In this document: positions 1 to 7,531 of the stretch, in pieces
How the letters are laid out: each line of letters starts with the position of its first letter
Position numbering within the stretch: position 1 is the first letter of the stretch
Origin: an uncultured Chloroflexales bacterium
GTDB taxonomy: Bacteria > Chloroflexota > Chloroflexia > Chloroflexales > Chloroflexaceae
NCBI GenBank assembly: GCA_937902315.1
Contig: CALGUG010000047.1
Location: 1 to 64,000 of the forward strand
DNA: 64,000 nucleotides
Direction of reading: 5' to 3'
The notes under the pieces: generated by a model
The model's input: only the letters and a program-made list of their open reading frames with translations
What the model was told of the DNA's origin: nothing
Databases searched by the model: none
Made by a program: the position numbers and the translations under genes

Positions 1-89
1 CCGTTGCGATTGAAGAAGGTCTGCGCTTCGCAATCCGCGAGGGTGGTCGTACCGTTGGTGCTGGTGTTGTAACCAAGATCGAGTCTTAA
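1..89 (+). CDS. tuf: Elongation factor Tu, C-terminal end (partial)
   Basis: The window opens inside a gene read in frame from base 3; the last 28 residues include GRTVGAGVVTKI, the conserved end of beta-barrel domain 3 of EF-Tu, the GTPase that carries aminoacyl-tRNA to the ribosome. The stop is TAA at 87-89. A hairpin follows at once and then rpsJ, the usual str-to-S10 arrangement. Only the tail is visible, so the start and regulation cannot be judged. Confidence 0.93.
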   Translation, partial: VAIEEGLRFAIREGGRTVGAGVVTKIES

Positions 90-97
90 GAAAGGTA

Positions 98-141
98 AGG
101 GTTGAGGGCGAGAAAGACCTCTTGCCCTCAACCCTCCCTTT
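98..141 (+). terminator. Intrinsic terminator or attenuator between tuf and rpsJ
   Basis: A 12-bp perfect stem (98-109 with 124-135, core GGGTTGAGGGC) with a 14-nt loop is followed by a C/T-rich tract ending in TTTT. It lies 9 nt after the tuf stop and ends just before the rpsJ ribosome-binding site, so it either ends tuf transcripts or attenuates read-through into the S10 operon. The T tract is imperfect (CCCTTTT). Confidence 0.7.
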
Positions 142-161
142 TGCCTGAGGAGCGGCTGAGC

Positions 162-470
162 ATGGCGAAGCAAAAGGTTCGAATACGTCTTAAGGCGTAT
201 GATCATAAGATTCTCGACCAATCGGCCCGCCAAATTGTTGAGGCGGCTGAGCGGACGGGTGCACTTGTCGCAGGACCAGTGCCACTACCAACAAAGATCG
301 AGAAGTTTAGCGTTAACCGTTCACCTTTCATTGATAAAGATTCTCAAGAGCAATTTGAGATCCGTACCCATAAGCGCCTTATTGATGTGCTCGATCCGAG
401 CCAGCAGACTATTAACGCACTTATGAAGCTCAACTTGCCTGCGGGCGTCGATATCGAAATCAAACTCTAA
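162..470 (+). CDS. rpsJ: 30S ribosomal protein S10 (NusE)
   Basis: This protein of the 30S head also acts as NusE in transcription antitermination with NusB. The product is 102 residues, the normal family length, and carries the S10 loop signature GPVPLPT at residues 38-44 followed by the conserved KIEKFSVNRSPF stretch. An in-frame upstream start exists, but it lies inside the preceding terminator hairpin. The ATG at 162 has GAGGAG 9 nt before it and gives the standard N-terminus MAKQKVRIRL. It is the first gene of the S10 cluster, 73 nt after tuf. Confidence 0.97.
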   Translation: MAKQKVRIRLKAYDHKILDQSARQIVEAAERTGALVAGPVPLPTKIEKFSVNRSPFIDKDSQEQFEIRTHKRLIDVLDPSQQTINALMKLNLPAGVDIEIKL

Positions 471-518
471 TTGGTTAACGTTTGTAGGAAATAGAGATAG
501 GATCATCAGCAGCCGCTG

Positions 519-540
519 GGATGCACAACCTCGTGCATCC
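519..540 (+). other. Stem-loop upstream of rplC
   Basis: An 8-bp perfect stem GGATGCAC/GTGCATCC encloses a 6-nt loop in the 90-nt rpsJ-rplC spacer, 21 nt before the rplC start. No T tract follows, so it is not a terminator. Translational or processing control of rplC is inference. Confidence 0.5.
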
Positions 541-560
541 GTATGCTGCGGAGGAAAACA

Positions 561-1196
561 ATGATTAACGGTTTACTAGGACGCAAGATTGGTATGACCC
601 AGGTCTTTCGCGAGAACGGCGAAGTTATTCCCGTTACCGTGATCGAGGCTGGGCCTTGCGTTGTTACACAAATTCGCACCAAAGAGCGTGACGGTTACGA
701 AGCAGTACAAATTGGCTTTGGGGCAACCGAGGCGCGAAAGCTAACGAAGCCGCAGCAGGGTCATTTGAAGGGCGCCAATACTTTGGTTCGCTACCTGCGC
801 GAGTTTCGTGCCGATGATGTTTCTGCCCACAGTGTTGGTGAAACGGTCGATGTGACTATGTTCTCGGTCGGCCAGCGAATTGATGTGGTCGGAACCTCAA
901 AGGGTAAAGGTTTCGCTGGTGTAGTCAAGCGTCACCACTTCCGTGGTGGCCCAAAAACGCACGGTCAAAGCGACCGCCACCGCGCACCTGGTTCGATCGG
1001 TTCGGGTACGACTCCCGGTCGTGTTTGGAAAGGTATGCGCATGGCTGGACGCATGGGTAACCAGCGTGTTACCGTGCAAAATCTTGAAGTTGTTGAGATT
1101 TTGGCAGATAAGAATCTCATTCTCGTGCATGGCTCGGTGCCGGGTGCACGTAACGGCCTGGTGCGTCTGCAGCGAGCGGTAAAGGCACCGAAGTAG
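561..1196 (+). CDS. rplC: 50S ribosomal protein L3
   Basis: L3 is an early assembly protein of the large subunit; its long central extension reaches toward the peptidyl-transferase centre. The 211-residue product begins MINGLLGRKIGMTQVF, the universal bacterial L3 N-terminus, and contains the KGKGFAGVVKRHHF and GGPKTHGQSDRHR segments of the extension. An ATG 18 nt upstream is in frame, but GGAGG just before 561 and family length favour 561. It is second in the S10 cluster, followed after 59 nt by rplD. Confidence 0.97.
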   Translation: MINGLLGRKIGMTQVFRENGEVIPVTVIEAGPCVVTQIRTKERDGYEAVQIGFGATEARKLTKPQQGHLKGANTLVRYLREFRADDVSAHSVGETVDVTMFSVGQRIDVVGTSKGKGFAGVVKRHHFRGGPKTHGQSDRHRAPGSIGSGTTPGRVWKGMRMAGRMGNQRVTVQNLEVVEILADKNLILVHGSVPGARNGLVRLQRAVKAPK

Positions 1197-1204
1197 CGAG
1201 AAAT

Positions 1205-1233
1205 GCGAGAGCTGCACCGCTGCGTGTGCTCGC
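1205..1233 (+). other. Stem-loop upstream of rplD
   Basis: GCGAGAGC (1205-1212) pairs with GCTCGC (1228-1233) with one bulged A, and GCAC/GTGT extends the stem inward. It fills the 59-nt rplC-rplD spacer. No T tract follows. Its role is unknown. Confidence 0.35.
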
Positions 1234-1255
1234 TCGACTCATGCGGAGCTAAAAT

Positions 1256-1903
1256 ATGGAAGCAAGGCTTTATAACCAGAGTGGCGAAGCGATTGGTACT
1301 CTTGAACTCAATGAGTACATCTTCGGGATCACTCCGAACGAGCCGGTTATGCACCAGGCGATGCTAATGCAGCTTGCCAACGCACGGCTTGGAACACATA
1401 ATACTCGAGGGCGCGGTGAGGTTGCTGGTAGCACCGCTAAACTCTACCGCCAGAAGGGTACCGGACGAGCTCGTCAGGGTTCGGTTCGCGCACCCCATCG
1501 CAAAGGCGGCGGCGTGGCTCACGGCCCCCACCCCCGTTCATATACACAGCGTATGCCTCGCAAAATGCGACGCTTAGCTGTACGTTCGGCACTGTCGGCC
1601 AAGATGGCTGCTGAGCAGATCCGCTTTATCGACGATCTGCGCTTTGAACAGCCTCGCACCAAGGATATGGTTGCGTTCTTGGCTGCACATGGCATTGAGG
1701 GTAAGACGCTGATCGTCATTCCTTCCAAGGAAGGGAATATCCAGCGTTCGGCCAATAACTTACCTAAGGTGAAGACTCTGCTTGCGAATTACTTGAATGT
1801 GATTGATCTGTTGCAGCACGACACGATTGTGTTCCCCAAGGCTGCCATTGAAGTGATTGAGACATTCTTGGCAGAGGCAGCACCGGTTAAAGAGGAGGCG
1901 TGA
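1256..1903 (+). CDS. rplD: 50S ribosomal protein L4
   Basis: L4 lines the peptide exit tunnel; in E. coli it also represses its own operon. The 215-residue product shows the conserved arginine-rich loop (GTGRARQGSVRAPHRKGGGVAHGPHPR, roughly residues 70-96), which inserts into the tunnel, and a C-terminal globular domain. ATG 1256 follows GCGGAGC. The stop TGA overlaps the next ATG by one base, giving direct coupling to rplW. Whether L4 autoregulates here cannot be told; the E. coli leader is not recognisable. Confidence 0.96.
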   Translation: MEARLYNQSGEAIGTLELNEYIFGITPNEPVMHQAMLMQLANARLGTHNTRGRGEVAGSTAKLYRQKGTGRARQGSVRAPHRKGGGVAHGPHPRSYTQRMPRKMRRLAVRSALSAKMAAEQIRFIDDLRFEQPRTKDMVAFLAAHGIEGKTLIVIPSKEGNIQRSANNLPKVKTLLANYLNVIDLLQHDTIVFPKAAIEVIETFLAEAAPVKEEA

Positions 1904-2184
1904 TGAATAACTATAAGATCATCATTCGCCCGCTGGTGACTGAAAAGAACACCAATCTGATGGCGTTGAACAAGTACTCTTTTGAGGTTGATCGCAACGC
2001 TAGCAAGCCACAGATCAGGCAAGCGATTGAAGCCATCTTCAATGTTTCGGTGACGGATGTGCATACCATGAATGTTCGTGGTAAACTACGTCGTCGTGGC
2101 CGCGAGTTTGGCTATACCCGTGATTGGAAGAAAGCAATCGTCACCCTGGCTGAAGGCGATCGCATCGAAATATTCGAAAACTAA
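1903..2184 (+). CDS. rplW: 50S ribosomal protein L23
   Basis: L23 sits at the mouth of the exit tunnel, where trigger factor and SRP dock. At 93 residues the length is typical, with LVTEKN near the N-terminus and the KPQIRQAIEAIFNVSV helix characteristic of the family. A GTG at 1900 is in frame, but ATG 1903 overlaps the rplD stop (TGATG) and has AGAGGAGG at a good distance, so it is preferred. rplB starts 11 nt downstream. Confidence 0.96.
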   Translation: MNNYKIIIRPLVTEKNTNLMALNKYSFEVDRNASKPQIRQAIEAIFNVSVTDVHTMNVRGKLRRRGREFGYTRDWKKAIVTLAEGDRIEIFEN

Positions 2185-2195
2185 AAGGTGCAGCT

Positions 2196-3023
2196 ATGGG
2201 TATTCGACGCTATAAACCAACCTCGGCTGGCCGCCGAAACATGTCGGTCTCCACGTTCGAGGAGATTACTAAGAAGCGACCCGAGCGCAGCCTGATCGAA
2301 CCGCTGCGCAAAACTGGCGGACGCAACAACCAGGGTCGCATTACAACTCGCCATCGTGGTGGCGGTCATAAGCGTTTCTATCGTATCATCGACTTCAAGC
2401 GTAACAAGTTTGGCATTCCTGCCAAGGTTGCGGCCATTGAGTATGATCCCAATCGCTCGGCACGCATCGCGCTGTTGTTTTATGTCGATGGCGAAAAGCG
2501 CTACATTCTGGCACCGAACGGCCTGAAGGTCGGCGATGTAGTTTCCAGCGGTCCCGACGCTGATATTCGCGTAGGCAATGCGCTTCCGTTGCGGGTTATC
2601 CCCCTCGGTACGCAGATCCACAACGTTGAGTTGCAGGTCGGACGCGGCGGCGTGTTAGTACGCAGCGCTGGAGTTTCGGCTCAGTTGGTTGCTAAAGAGG
2701 GGAACTTGGCTACATTGCGTATGCCTTCGGGCGAAATGCGCCAGGTGAACATCGAGTGTTTGGCAACTATTGGTCAAGTAGGAAACGGGGATCACCAGAA
2801 TATCCGCATTGGTAAGGCGGGTCGCTCGCGCTGGCTGGGCCGACGCCCAACCGTGAGAGGTACGGTGATGAACCCGCGTGACCACCCCCATGGTGGTGGC
2901 GAGGGCCGCGCTCCGCGTGGTATGTCTACTCCGAAGACCAAATGGGGCAAGCCGGCGCGCGGCGTCAAGACGCGCCACAACCCGCGTACTGATCGCTTTA
3001 TTGTGCGGCGGCGCAAGGATTAA
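2196..3023 (+). CDS. rplB: 50S ribosomal protein L2
   Basis: L2 is needed for subunit association and peptidyl-transferase centre formation. The 275-residue product is full length. It shows the N-terminal motif GGRNNQGRITTRHRGGGHKR, an OB-fold/SH3 core, and near the C-terminus MNPRDHPHGGGEGR, which contains the conserved histidine linked to peptidyl-transferase function. It lies 11 nt after rplW and 94 nt before rpsS; the gap holds a two-tier hairpin. Confidence 0.97.
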   Translation: MGIRRYKPTSAGRRNMSVSTFEEITKKRPERSLIEPLRKTGGRNNQGRITTRHRGGGHKRFYRIIDFKRNKFGIPAKVAAIEYDPNRSARIALLFYVDGEKRYILAPNGLKVGDVVSSGPDADIRVGNALPLRVIPLGTQIHNVELQVGRGGVLVRSAGVSAQLVAKEGNLATLRMPSGEMRQVNIECLATIGQVGNGDHQNIRIGKAGRSRWLGRRPTVRGTVMNPRDHPHGGGEGRAPRGMSTPKTKWGKPARGVKTRHNPRTDRFIVRRRKD

Positions 3024-3038
3024 CATTCTGCCGTACGC

Positions 3039-3084
3039 GGAGGGGCGGGGAGAACTATATTTCTCCCTGATACCTTTCCCCTCC
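3039..3084 (+). other. Two-tier stem-loop upstream of rpsS
   Basis: The outer stem GGAGGGG (3039-3045) pairs with CCCCTCC (3078-3084); an inner hairpin GGGAGAA/TTCTCCC (3048-3054, 3061-3067) sits inside. Flanking CGTACGC/GTATGCG can partly extend the outer stem. It occupies most of the rplB-rpsS spacer and lacks a T tract, which suggests an RNA-level role. Function unknown. Confidence 0.5.
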
Positions 3085-3117
3085 TGTATGCGGATAGGCA
3101 TGAAGGATAAATAGAGA

Positions 3118-3405
3118 ATGTCTCGTTCATCGAAAAAAGGTCCTTATGTTGATACGCGTCTTCTCGCCCGCATCGAGGAAATGAATCGCTCGGGCGATAA
3201 GAAAGTGCTTCGCACTTGGTCGCGTGATTCGACGATCTTCCCGCAGATGGTGAGCCACACTATCGCGGTGCATGATGGCCGCCGCCACGTGCCGGTCTAT
3301 GTCACAGAGAATATGGTTGGCCATAAGCTGGGTGAGTTCGCGCCCACCCGCTTCTTCCGTGGACACGGCGGTAAGAAGGCTGACAAGCGCGGTAAGGTGA
3401 AGTGA
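3118..3405 (+). CDS. rpsS: 30S ribosomal protein S19
   Basis: S19 is in the 30S head and contacts A-site tRNA and 50S bridges. The 95-residue product opens MSRSSKKGPYVDTRLL and contains the conserved HDGRRHVPVYVTENMVGHKLGEFAPTR-type block (shown here only in outline), ending in a basic tail. The start at 3118 is the standard one. rplV begins after a single intervening base, so the two are translationally coupled. Confidence 0.97.
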   Translation: MSRSSKKGPYVDTRLLARIEEMNRSGDKKVLRTWSRDSTIFPQMVSHTIAVHDGRRHVPVYVTENMVGHKLGEFAPTRFFRGHGGKKADKRGKVK

Positions 3406-3406
3406 T

Positions 3407-3751
3407 ATGGAAGCAAAGGCCGTGACCAAAGGCGTGCGCATTTCAACTCTGAAAGTGCGCCAGGTAATGGATACGGTGCGCGGCAAGCGAGTAGATCTGG
3501 CTTTGGCGCAATTGCGTTATATGCCTCAGAAAGCTGCTCGTGAAGTTGCGCGAACGATCAAGTCTGCGGCGGCAAATGCCGAAAATAATTTCGACATGGA
3601 TCCGACGCGATTGGTTGTCAAGACCTTGTATGCGGATCAGGGACCAGTGCTGAAGCGCTTCATGCCTCGTGCACGAGGTCGCGCTGACCGCATCCGAAAG
3701 CCAACAACTCATATTACGGTCATTGTTGATGATGGCCAAGAGCTGGCGTAA
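3407..3751 (+). CDS. rplV: 50S ribosomal protein L22
   Basis: L22 forms part of the exit-tunnel constriction through an extended beta hairpin. The product is 114 residues, normal for bacteria. It shows the N-terminal RISTLKVRQVMDTVRGK motif, the AAANAENN helix and the hairpin segment VLKRFMPRARGRADRI at about residues 84-99. The ATG lies one base after the rpsS stop. A strong stem-loop follows immediately after its own stop. Confidence 0.97.
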   Translation: MEAKAVTKGVRISTLKVRQVMDTVRGKRVDLALAQLRYMPQKAAREVARTIKSAAANAENNFDMDPTRLVVKTLYADQGPVLKRFMPRARGRADRIRKPTTHITVIVDDGQELA

Positions 3752-3801
3752 GGGGATGGGTTCCGCGGCTCGGCAATGTGCCTGAGCTGCGGGCTTACCC
3801 C
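3752..3801 (+). other. Stem-loop between rplV and rpsC
   Basis: CCGCGGCTCGGC (3763-3774) pairs with GCCTGAGCTGCGG (3780-3792) with one wobble and one bulge around a 5-nt loop; GGGG (3752-3755) and CCCC (3798-3801) can close an outer stem. It starts at the rplV stop and ends about 10 nt before the weak rpsC ribosome-binding site. Control of rpsC, which has a TTG start, is an inference. Confidence 0.5.
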
Positions 3802-3821
3802 TCCAGTAATGGAGAAGTGCA

Positions 3822-4532
3822 TTGGGACGCAAAGTACATCCAATTGGTTTTCGGTTGGGCTATATCAAAGATTGGCAGTCGAAGTGGTATGCCGAGCGCA
3901 ACTACACCGATCAGCTCCACGAAGATATTGAACTGCGGAAAATCATTAGCAAAGAGCTGCAGAACGCGGGTGTTTCCCGTATTGATATCGAGCGCTCTGC
4001 CAATAAAGTAGAAGTGACTGTTTACACCGCAAAGCCGGGTATTGTAATCGGTAAGCGCGGTGCAAACGTCGACTTGCTCAAGAGCTCGCTAGAGAAGCGA
4101 ACGGGCAAGAAGATTAAGCTCAACATTCAAGAGATTCATCAGCCTGAACTGGATGCCCAACTTGTGGCTGAAAGCATCGCTGAACAGATCAACAAGCGTG
4201 TCTCTTACAAACGCGCTATGAAGCAGGCCGTGCAGCGCGCAATGCGCCTTGGTGCTCAAGGTGTCAAGATCCGCTGTGCCGGTCGCTTGGGCGGCGCCGA
4301 GATGGCACGTATCCATAACGAGAGCGAAGGACGCGTTCCTCGCCATACTCTGCGGGCTGATATCGATTACGCTGTTGTGCATGCGGCTACGACGTATGGG
4401 CGCATTGGTGTGAAGGTTTGGATCTACAAGGGCGACGTCTTCCCAGACCAGCTCGCGAAGGCCCAAACTGAACAGCAGGCAACTGCTGCTCAGGCGAACA
4501 CAAATGCTCAGCGCGGTCGGCCCCAGGCGTAG
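3822..4532 (+). CDS. rpsC: 30S ribosomal protein S3
   Basis: S3 lines the mRNA entry channel and takes part in helicase activity. The 236-residue product has the universal N-terminus MGRKVHPIGFRLG, a type II KH domain with the GxxG loop in IVIGKRGANV (about residues 72-81), and the C-terminal domain with GAEMARIHNESEGRVPRHTL. The start is TTG at 3822, fixed by the conserved N-terminus and a GGAG 7 nt upstream; no ATG fits. A low-complexity Q/A-rich tail ends the protein. rplP follows after 14 nt. Confidence 0.96.
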   Translation: MGRKVHPIGFRLGYIKDWQSKWYAERNYTDQLHEDIELRKIISKELQNAGVSRIDIERSANKVEVTVYTAKPGIVIGKRGANVDLLKSSLEKRTGKKIKLNIQEIHQPELDAQLVAESIAEQINKRVSYKRAMKQAVQRAMRLGAQGVKIRCAGRLGGAEMARIHNESEGRVPRHTLRADIDYAVVHAATTYGRIGVKVWIYKGDVFPDQLAKAQTEQQATAAQANTNAQRGRPQA

Positions 4533-4546
4533 AAGGGAAATAGACT

Positions 4547-4975
4547 ATGCTGATGCCTAAGCGGATGAAGCACCGCAAGCATCATGTGGGCCGCAATCGA
4601 GGTCTAGCTCAGCGCGGTAACACAGTTGCATTCGGTGACTATGGTTTGATGACGACTGAGGGTACATGGATCACCAGCCGCCAGATTGAGGCAGCTCGTC
4701 GTGCTATTACCCACTCGGTCAAGCGCGGTGGTAAGATTTGGATCCGAATCTTCCCCGACAAGCCAGTAACACAGAAGCCGGCAGAAACGCGCATGGGTTC
4801 CGGTAAAGGTGCGGTTGACCACTATGTCGCCGTTGTGAAGCCGGGCCGTATTATGTTTGAGTTGGCTGGCGTTTCTGAGGAACTTGCCTTCCATGCACTC
4901 AACCGTGCGGCGCAAAAACTGCCGATCAAGTGCAAGATTATTGTGCGCGAACAGGAGGCTGGCGGTGAAGGCTAA
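4547..4975 (+). CDS. rplP: 50S ribosomal protein L16
   Basis: L16 organises the A-site region and the 5S rRNA neighbourhood. The 142-residue product starts MLMPKRMKHRKHH, the classic L16 beginning, and has the conserved RQIEAARRAITH helix and the RMGSGKGAVDHYVAVVKPGR region of the family. ATG 4547 is preferred over ATG 4553 because L16 proteins normally begin MLMPKR. The 3' end overlaps rpmC by 11 nt. Confidence 0.97.
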   Translation: MLMPKRMKHRKHHVGRNRGLAQRGNTVAFGDYGLMTTEGTWITSRQIEAARRAITHSVKRGGKIWIRIFPDKPVTQKPAETRMGSGKGAVDHYVAVVKPGRIMFELAGVSEELAFHALNRAAQKLPIKCKIIVREQEAGGEG

Positions 4976-5168
4976 CGAGTTGCGAAAGAGTGATAATGCT
5001 GCACTGCTGGAGAAGTTGGACGAGTACTATCAAGAGCTCTTCAACTTGCGCTTTCAGAAAGTGACAGGTAAACTTACTAACACCGCTCGCCCCCGGCAGG
5101 TGCGACGTGAAGTCGCGCGGATTAAGACCATCCTACGTGAGCGCGAGTTGGAGCAGGCAGCGAGCTAA
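4965..5168 (+). CDS. rpmC: 50S ribosomal protein L29
   Basis: L29 is a small two-helix protein beside the exit tunnel that helps dock trigger factor and SRP. The real start is GTG at 4965, preceded by AGGAGG at a 6-nt spacing and overlapping the end of rplP by 11 nt. It gives a normal 67-residue protein beginning MKANELRKSDN with the family signature LFNLRFQKVTGKL. Longer in-frame extensions upstream simply run through rplP in another frame and are not credible. Confidence 0.94.
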   Translation: MKANELRKSDNAALLEKLDEYYQELFNLRFQKVTGKLTNTARPRQVRREVARIKTILRERELEQAAS

Positions 5169-5205
5169 CTGTGGCTTGCGCCCAGCATGAGATGGAGTCA
5201 TGGTA

Positions 5206-5466
5206 ATGGCAGAAACAACTAAACTGACCAAAATTGGTCGAGTTGTTAGCGATAAAATGGATAAGACGGTTGTGATAGCAGTAGACTATCTCAAGCCGCA
5301 TCCCCTGTATCGCAAGATTATTCGTAAGACGAATAAGTTTCACGCCCACGACGAAGAGAACACCTGTAAGGTGGGCGACGTGGTGCGGATCGAAGAGTCG
5401 CGGCCGCTGAGCAAGTCTAAGCGTTGGCGTGTCGTTGAGATCATGCAACGCGCAGAGGAGGTCTAA
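5206..5466 (+). CDS. rpsQ: 30S ribosomal protein S17
   Basis: S17 is an OB-fold protein that binds 16S rRNA early in assembly. The 86-residue product shows GRVVSDKMDKTVVIAV near the N-terminus and the CKVGDVVRIEESRPLSKSKRW block of the family. A second in-frame ATG at 5200 sits only two bases from the GATGGAG ribosome-binding site, whereas 5206 is 8 nt away, so 5206 is chosen. It ends 2 nt before the rplN start. Confidence 0.96.
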   Translation: MAETTKLTKIGRVVSDKMDKTVVIAVDYLKPHPLYRKIIRKTNKFHAHDEENTCKVGDVVRIEESRPLSKSKRWRVVEIMQRAEEV

Positions 5467-5468
5467 CC

Positions 5469-5837
5469 GTGATTCAGACCCAAACACGTTTGAAGGTTGC
5501 AGATAACACTGGCGCACGTGAGATCATGTGTATCCGTGTTCTGGGTGGCTCGCGCGTTCGTTATGGTCGCGTTGGTGATATCATCGTGGCTTCCGTAAAG
5601 GATGCAGCCCCCGGCGGCGCCGTGAAGAAGGGTGAAGTTGTGCGCGCTGTGATCGTTCGTACTGCTAAGGAGTACGCTCGACCAGACGGTTCGCACATTC
5701 GCTTCGACGATAACGCCGCAGTGATTATCGGTAAAGAGAACAATCCCCGTGGCACTCGCATCTTTGGACCAGTGGCACGCGAGCTGCGCGAAAAGCAGTT
5801 CATGCGGATTATCTCCTTGGCACCGGAGGTGCTGTAA
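5469..5837 (+). CDS. rplN: 50S ribosomal protein L14
   Basis: L14 makes inter-subunit bridges and is the docking site for the silencing factor RsfS. The 122-residue product starts with GTG, read MIQTQTRLKVADNTGAREIMCI, and has the full family pattern, including the internal block with KGEVVRAVIVRT and the C-terminal RELREKQFMRIISLAPEVL. AGAGGAGG lies about 8 nt upstream. Its TAA overlaps the rplX ATG by one base. Confidence 0.97.
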   Translation: MIQTQTRLKVADNTGAREIMCIRVLGGSRVRYGRVGDIIVASVKDAAPGGAVKKGEVVRAVIVRTAKEYARPDGSHIRFDDNAAVIIGKENNPRGTRIFGPVARELREKQFMRIISLAPEVL

Positions 5838-6166
5838 TGCACGTCAAAAAAGGTGATGAAGTTCTTGTGATCGCTGGTAAAAACAAAGACCAGCGTGGCA
5901 AGATCCGCCAAGCGATGCCCGCCGAAGAGCGCGTGGTTGTCGAAGGCGTCAATATCATTAAGCGCCACATGAAGGCGCGTGGTCCGGGTCGCCCCGGTGG
6001 CATCATCGAGCGTGAGGCCCCTATTCACGTCTCGAACGTGATGCTGATCTGCCCTAACTGCCAGCGTGCATCGCGTACAGGCATGCGCTTCCTGGAAGAG
6101 CAGGACCACAAAGGCCGCCCTCGCAAGGTGCGCTATTGCAAGTCGTGTAACGAGGTCGTTGATTAA
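5837..6166 (+). CDS. rplX: 50S ribosomal protein L24 (zinc-ribbon type)
   Basis: L24 initiates 50S assembly and lies near the exit tunnel. The 109-residue product has the KOW motif (KKGDEVLVIAGKNKDQRGKI, residues 4-23) and, toward the C-terminus, two cysteine pairs, CPNC and CKSC, which would form a zinc ribbon; such C+ forms are known in the family. It overlaps rplN by one base. The 74-nt gap to rplE contains a hairpin. Confidence 0.96.
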   Translation: MHVKKGDEVLVIAGKNKDQRGKIRQAMPAEERVVVEGVNIIKRHMKARGPGRPGGIIEREAPIHVSNVMLICPNCQRASRTGMRFLEEQDHKGRPRKVRYCKSCNEVVD

Positions 6167-6177
6167 TATCAGCGTGT

Positions 6178-6226
6178 CAGGGCCGGAGGCGCAAGGATCG
6201 GTTGAGGATCTTCCTCCAAGCCCCTG
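6178..6226 (+). other. Stem-loop upstream of rplE
   Basis: CAGGG (6178-6182), GGAGG and GATC segments pair with GATC, CCTCC and CCCTG (ending 6226) in order, separated by small internal loops. It ends just before the rplE ribosome-binding site (CTGAGGAG overlaps the last pairs), so folding could hide the site. The regulatory role is inferred. Confidence 0.4.
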
Positions 6227-6240
6227 AGGAGTAAGTAGTT

Positions 6241-6783
6241 ATGGCAGCGCGATTGCGCGAGAAATATTTGACAGAAGTAGTTCCCGCTTTGATGCAGGAA
6301 TTCTCCTTCTCGTCTGTTATGCAAACTCCCCGCCTGGTTAAGGCGGTGGTGAATATCGGCCTCGGTGAGGCCATTCAAAATGCCAAAGCGCTGGATGCAG
6401 CAGTAGCAGACTTGACCGCTATTGTTGGCCAGAAGCCGGTTGTGACGCGGGCTAAGAAGTCGATTGCTTCGTTCAAATTGCGCGAAGGCATGGCGATTGG
6501 TGCTATGGTCACCCTGCGTGGCGATCAGATGTATGATTTTCTTGATCGCTTGATGAATATGGCTCTGCCACGTATCCGTGACTTCCGAGGCGTAAGCCGC
6601 AAATCGTTTGATGGTCGGGGAAATTATAGCTTGGGCTTGCGCGAGCAGATTATCTTCCCTGAAATTGACTACGATAAAGTAGATAAGATTCGTGGCCTTG
6701 AAGTGGCTATCGTCACGACGGCAACCGACGATGCTCAGGGATATTCGCTTTTGAAGCGCTTGGGCATGCCGTTTAATGACTAA
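6241..6783 (+). CDS. rplE: 50S ribosomal protein L5
   Basis: L5 binds 5S rRNA and contacts P-site tRNA. The 180-residue product matches family length and shows PRLVKAVVNIGLGEA, GQKPVVTRAKKSIASFKLREG and the C-terminal block with GRGNYSLGLREQIIFPEIDYDKVD. ATG 6241 follows GAGGAGTAAGTAGTT. It starts the spc portion of the superoperon with rpsN and rpsH downstream. Confidence 0.97.
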   Translation: MAARLREKYLTEVVPALMQEFSFSSVMQTPRLVKAVVNIGLGEAIQNAKALDAAVADLTAIVGQKPVVTRAKKSIASFKLREGMAIGAMVTLRGDQMYDFLDRLMNMALPRIRDFRGVSRKSFDGRGNYSLGLREQIIFPEIDYDKVDKIRGLEVAIVTTATDDAQGYSLLKRLGMPFND

Positions 6784-6795
6784 GACTCGCCTCGT

Positions 6796-6820
6796 TCTAT
6801 CCTAGCGTTGGAGGGATAGA
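6796..6820 (+). other. Stem-loop upstream of rpsN
   Basis: TCTATCC (6796-6802) pairs perfectly with GGATAGA (6814-6820) around an 11-nt loop in the 60-nt rplE-rpsN spacer. It has no T tract. The rpsN ribosome-binding site lies about 10 nt further on. Role unknown. Confidence 0.4.
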
Positions 6821-6843
6821 GATAAGGTGAGAAGGAGCTTACT

Positions 6844-7029
6844 TTGGCGAAGACATCGCTCATAGTAAAGGCCCAACGGCCGCAAAAATATAAGGTGCGC
6901 GAGTACAACCGTTGCAAAGTGTGTGGTCGACCACGCGCCTATATACGTAAATTCGGCATGTGCCGTATTTGCTTCCGTGAACACGCGTTAAAGGGACTGA
7001 TACCCGGCGTTACGAAATCTAGTTGGTAG
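6844..7029 (+). CDS. rpsN: 30S ribosomal protein S14, zinc-binding type
   Basis: S14 completes the 30S head. The 61-residue form is the short zinc-binding type: CKVC and CRIC are separated by 12 residues (about positions 24-43), making a four-cysteine zinc site. Its start is TTG at 6844, giving MAKTSLIVKAQRPQK, with AAGGAG at suitable distance; no ATG or GTG fits. It lies between rplE and rpsH, the usual place. The C-terminal KGLIPGVTKSSW matches the family. Confidence 0.95.
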   Translation: MAKTSLIVKAQRPQKYKVREYNRCKVCGRPRAYIRKFGMCRICFREHALKGLIPGVTKSSW

Positions 7030-7047
7030 GATCGGAGCTGGTACAGG

Positions 7048-7082
7048 CGACAGAAGAATTGGACCGCACAGGTCTCCTGTCG
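7048..7082 (+). other. Two-tier stem-loop upstream of rpsH
   Basis: CGACAG (7048-7053) pairs with CTGTCG (7077-7082), and inside it GGACC (7061-7065) pairs with GGTCT (7071-7075). It lies in the 85-nt rpsN-rpsH spacer, about 20 nt before a strong TTAGGAGGA ribosome-binding site. In E. coli S8 represses spc translation at a structured site near rplE; homology of this element is not established. Confidence 0.4.
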
Positions 7083-7114
7083 AAGTAAACCACTGATCCG
7101 TTAGGAGGAATCCT

Positions 7115-7513
7115 GTGAGCGTGAATGATCCTATTGCCGATATGCTGACGCGAATTCGCAACGCGTGTATGGCGCGGCATACGGTTGTGGAAGTCCCTGC
7201 CTCGAAGATGAAGCTTGCGATTGCTGATATTCTAAAGCGGGAAGGCTTCATTCGCGATTTTGAAGTACGTACGGGTAAACCGTATGATACAATTGTTTTA
7301 AATCTGAAATATACATCTGATCGTCGTCCGGTAATAACAGGCCTAAAGCGAGTAAGTAAGCCTGGTCTGCGAATTTATACCAAGCGCGCGGATATTCCCC
7401 GAGTGCGTGGTGGTCTGGGCCTAAGTATTCTGTCTACACCCCGTGGGGTACTCGCAGGACACGAGGCTTGGCAGCAGCAGGTCGGCGGTGAAGTACTCTG
7501 CTACGTTTGGTAG
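7115..7513 (+). CDS. rpsH: 30S ribosomal protein S8
   Basis: S8 is a primary binder of the 16S central domain. The 132-residue product starts at GTG 7115 (MSVNDPIADMLTRIRNA, canonical). It contains the SxMKLAIADILKREGFI segment and the C-terminal LSILSTPRGVLAGHEA motif that contacts rRNA. AGGAGG lies 6 nt upstream. It ends 18 nt before rplF. Confidence 0.97.
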   Translation: MSVNDPIADMLTRIRNACMARHTVVEVPASKMKLAIADILKREGFIRDFEVRTGKPYDTIVLNLKYTSDRRPVITGLKRVSKPGLRIYTKRADIPRVRGGLGLSILSTPRGVLAGHEAWQQQVGGEVLCYVW

Positions 7514-7531
7514 TTCATTAAGGAGGCGATC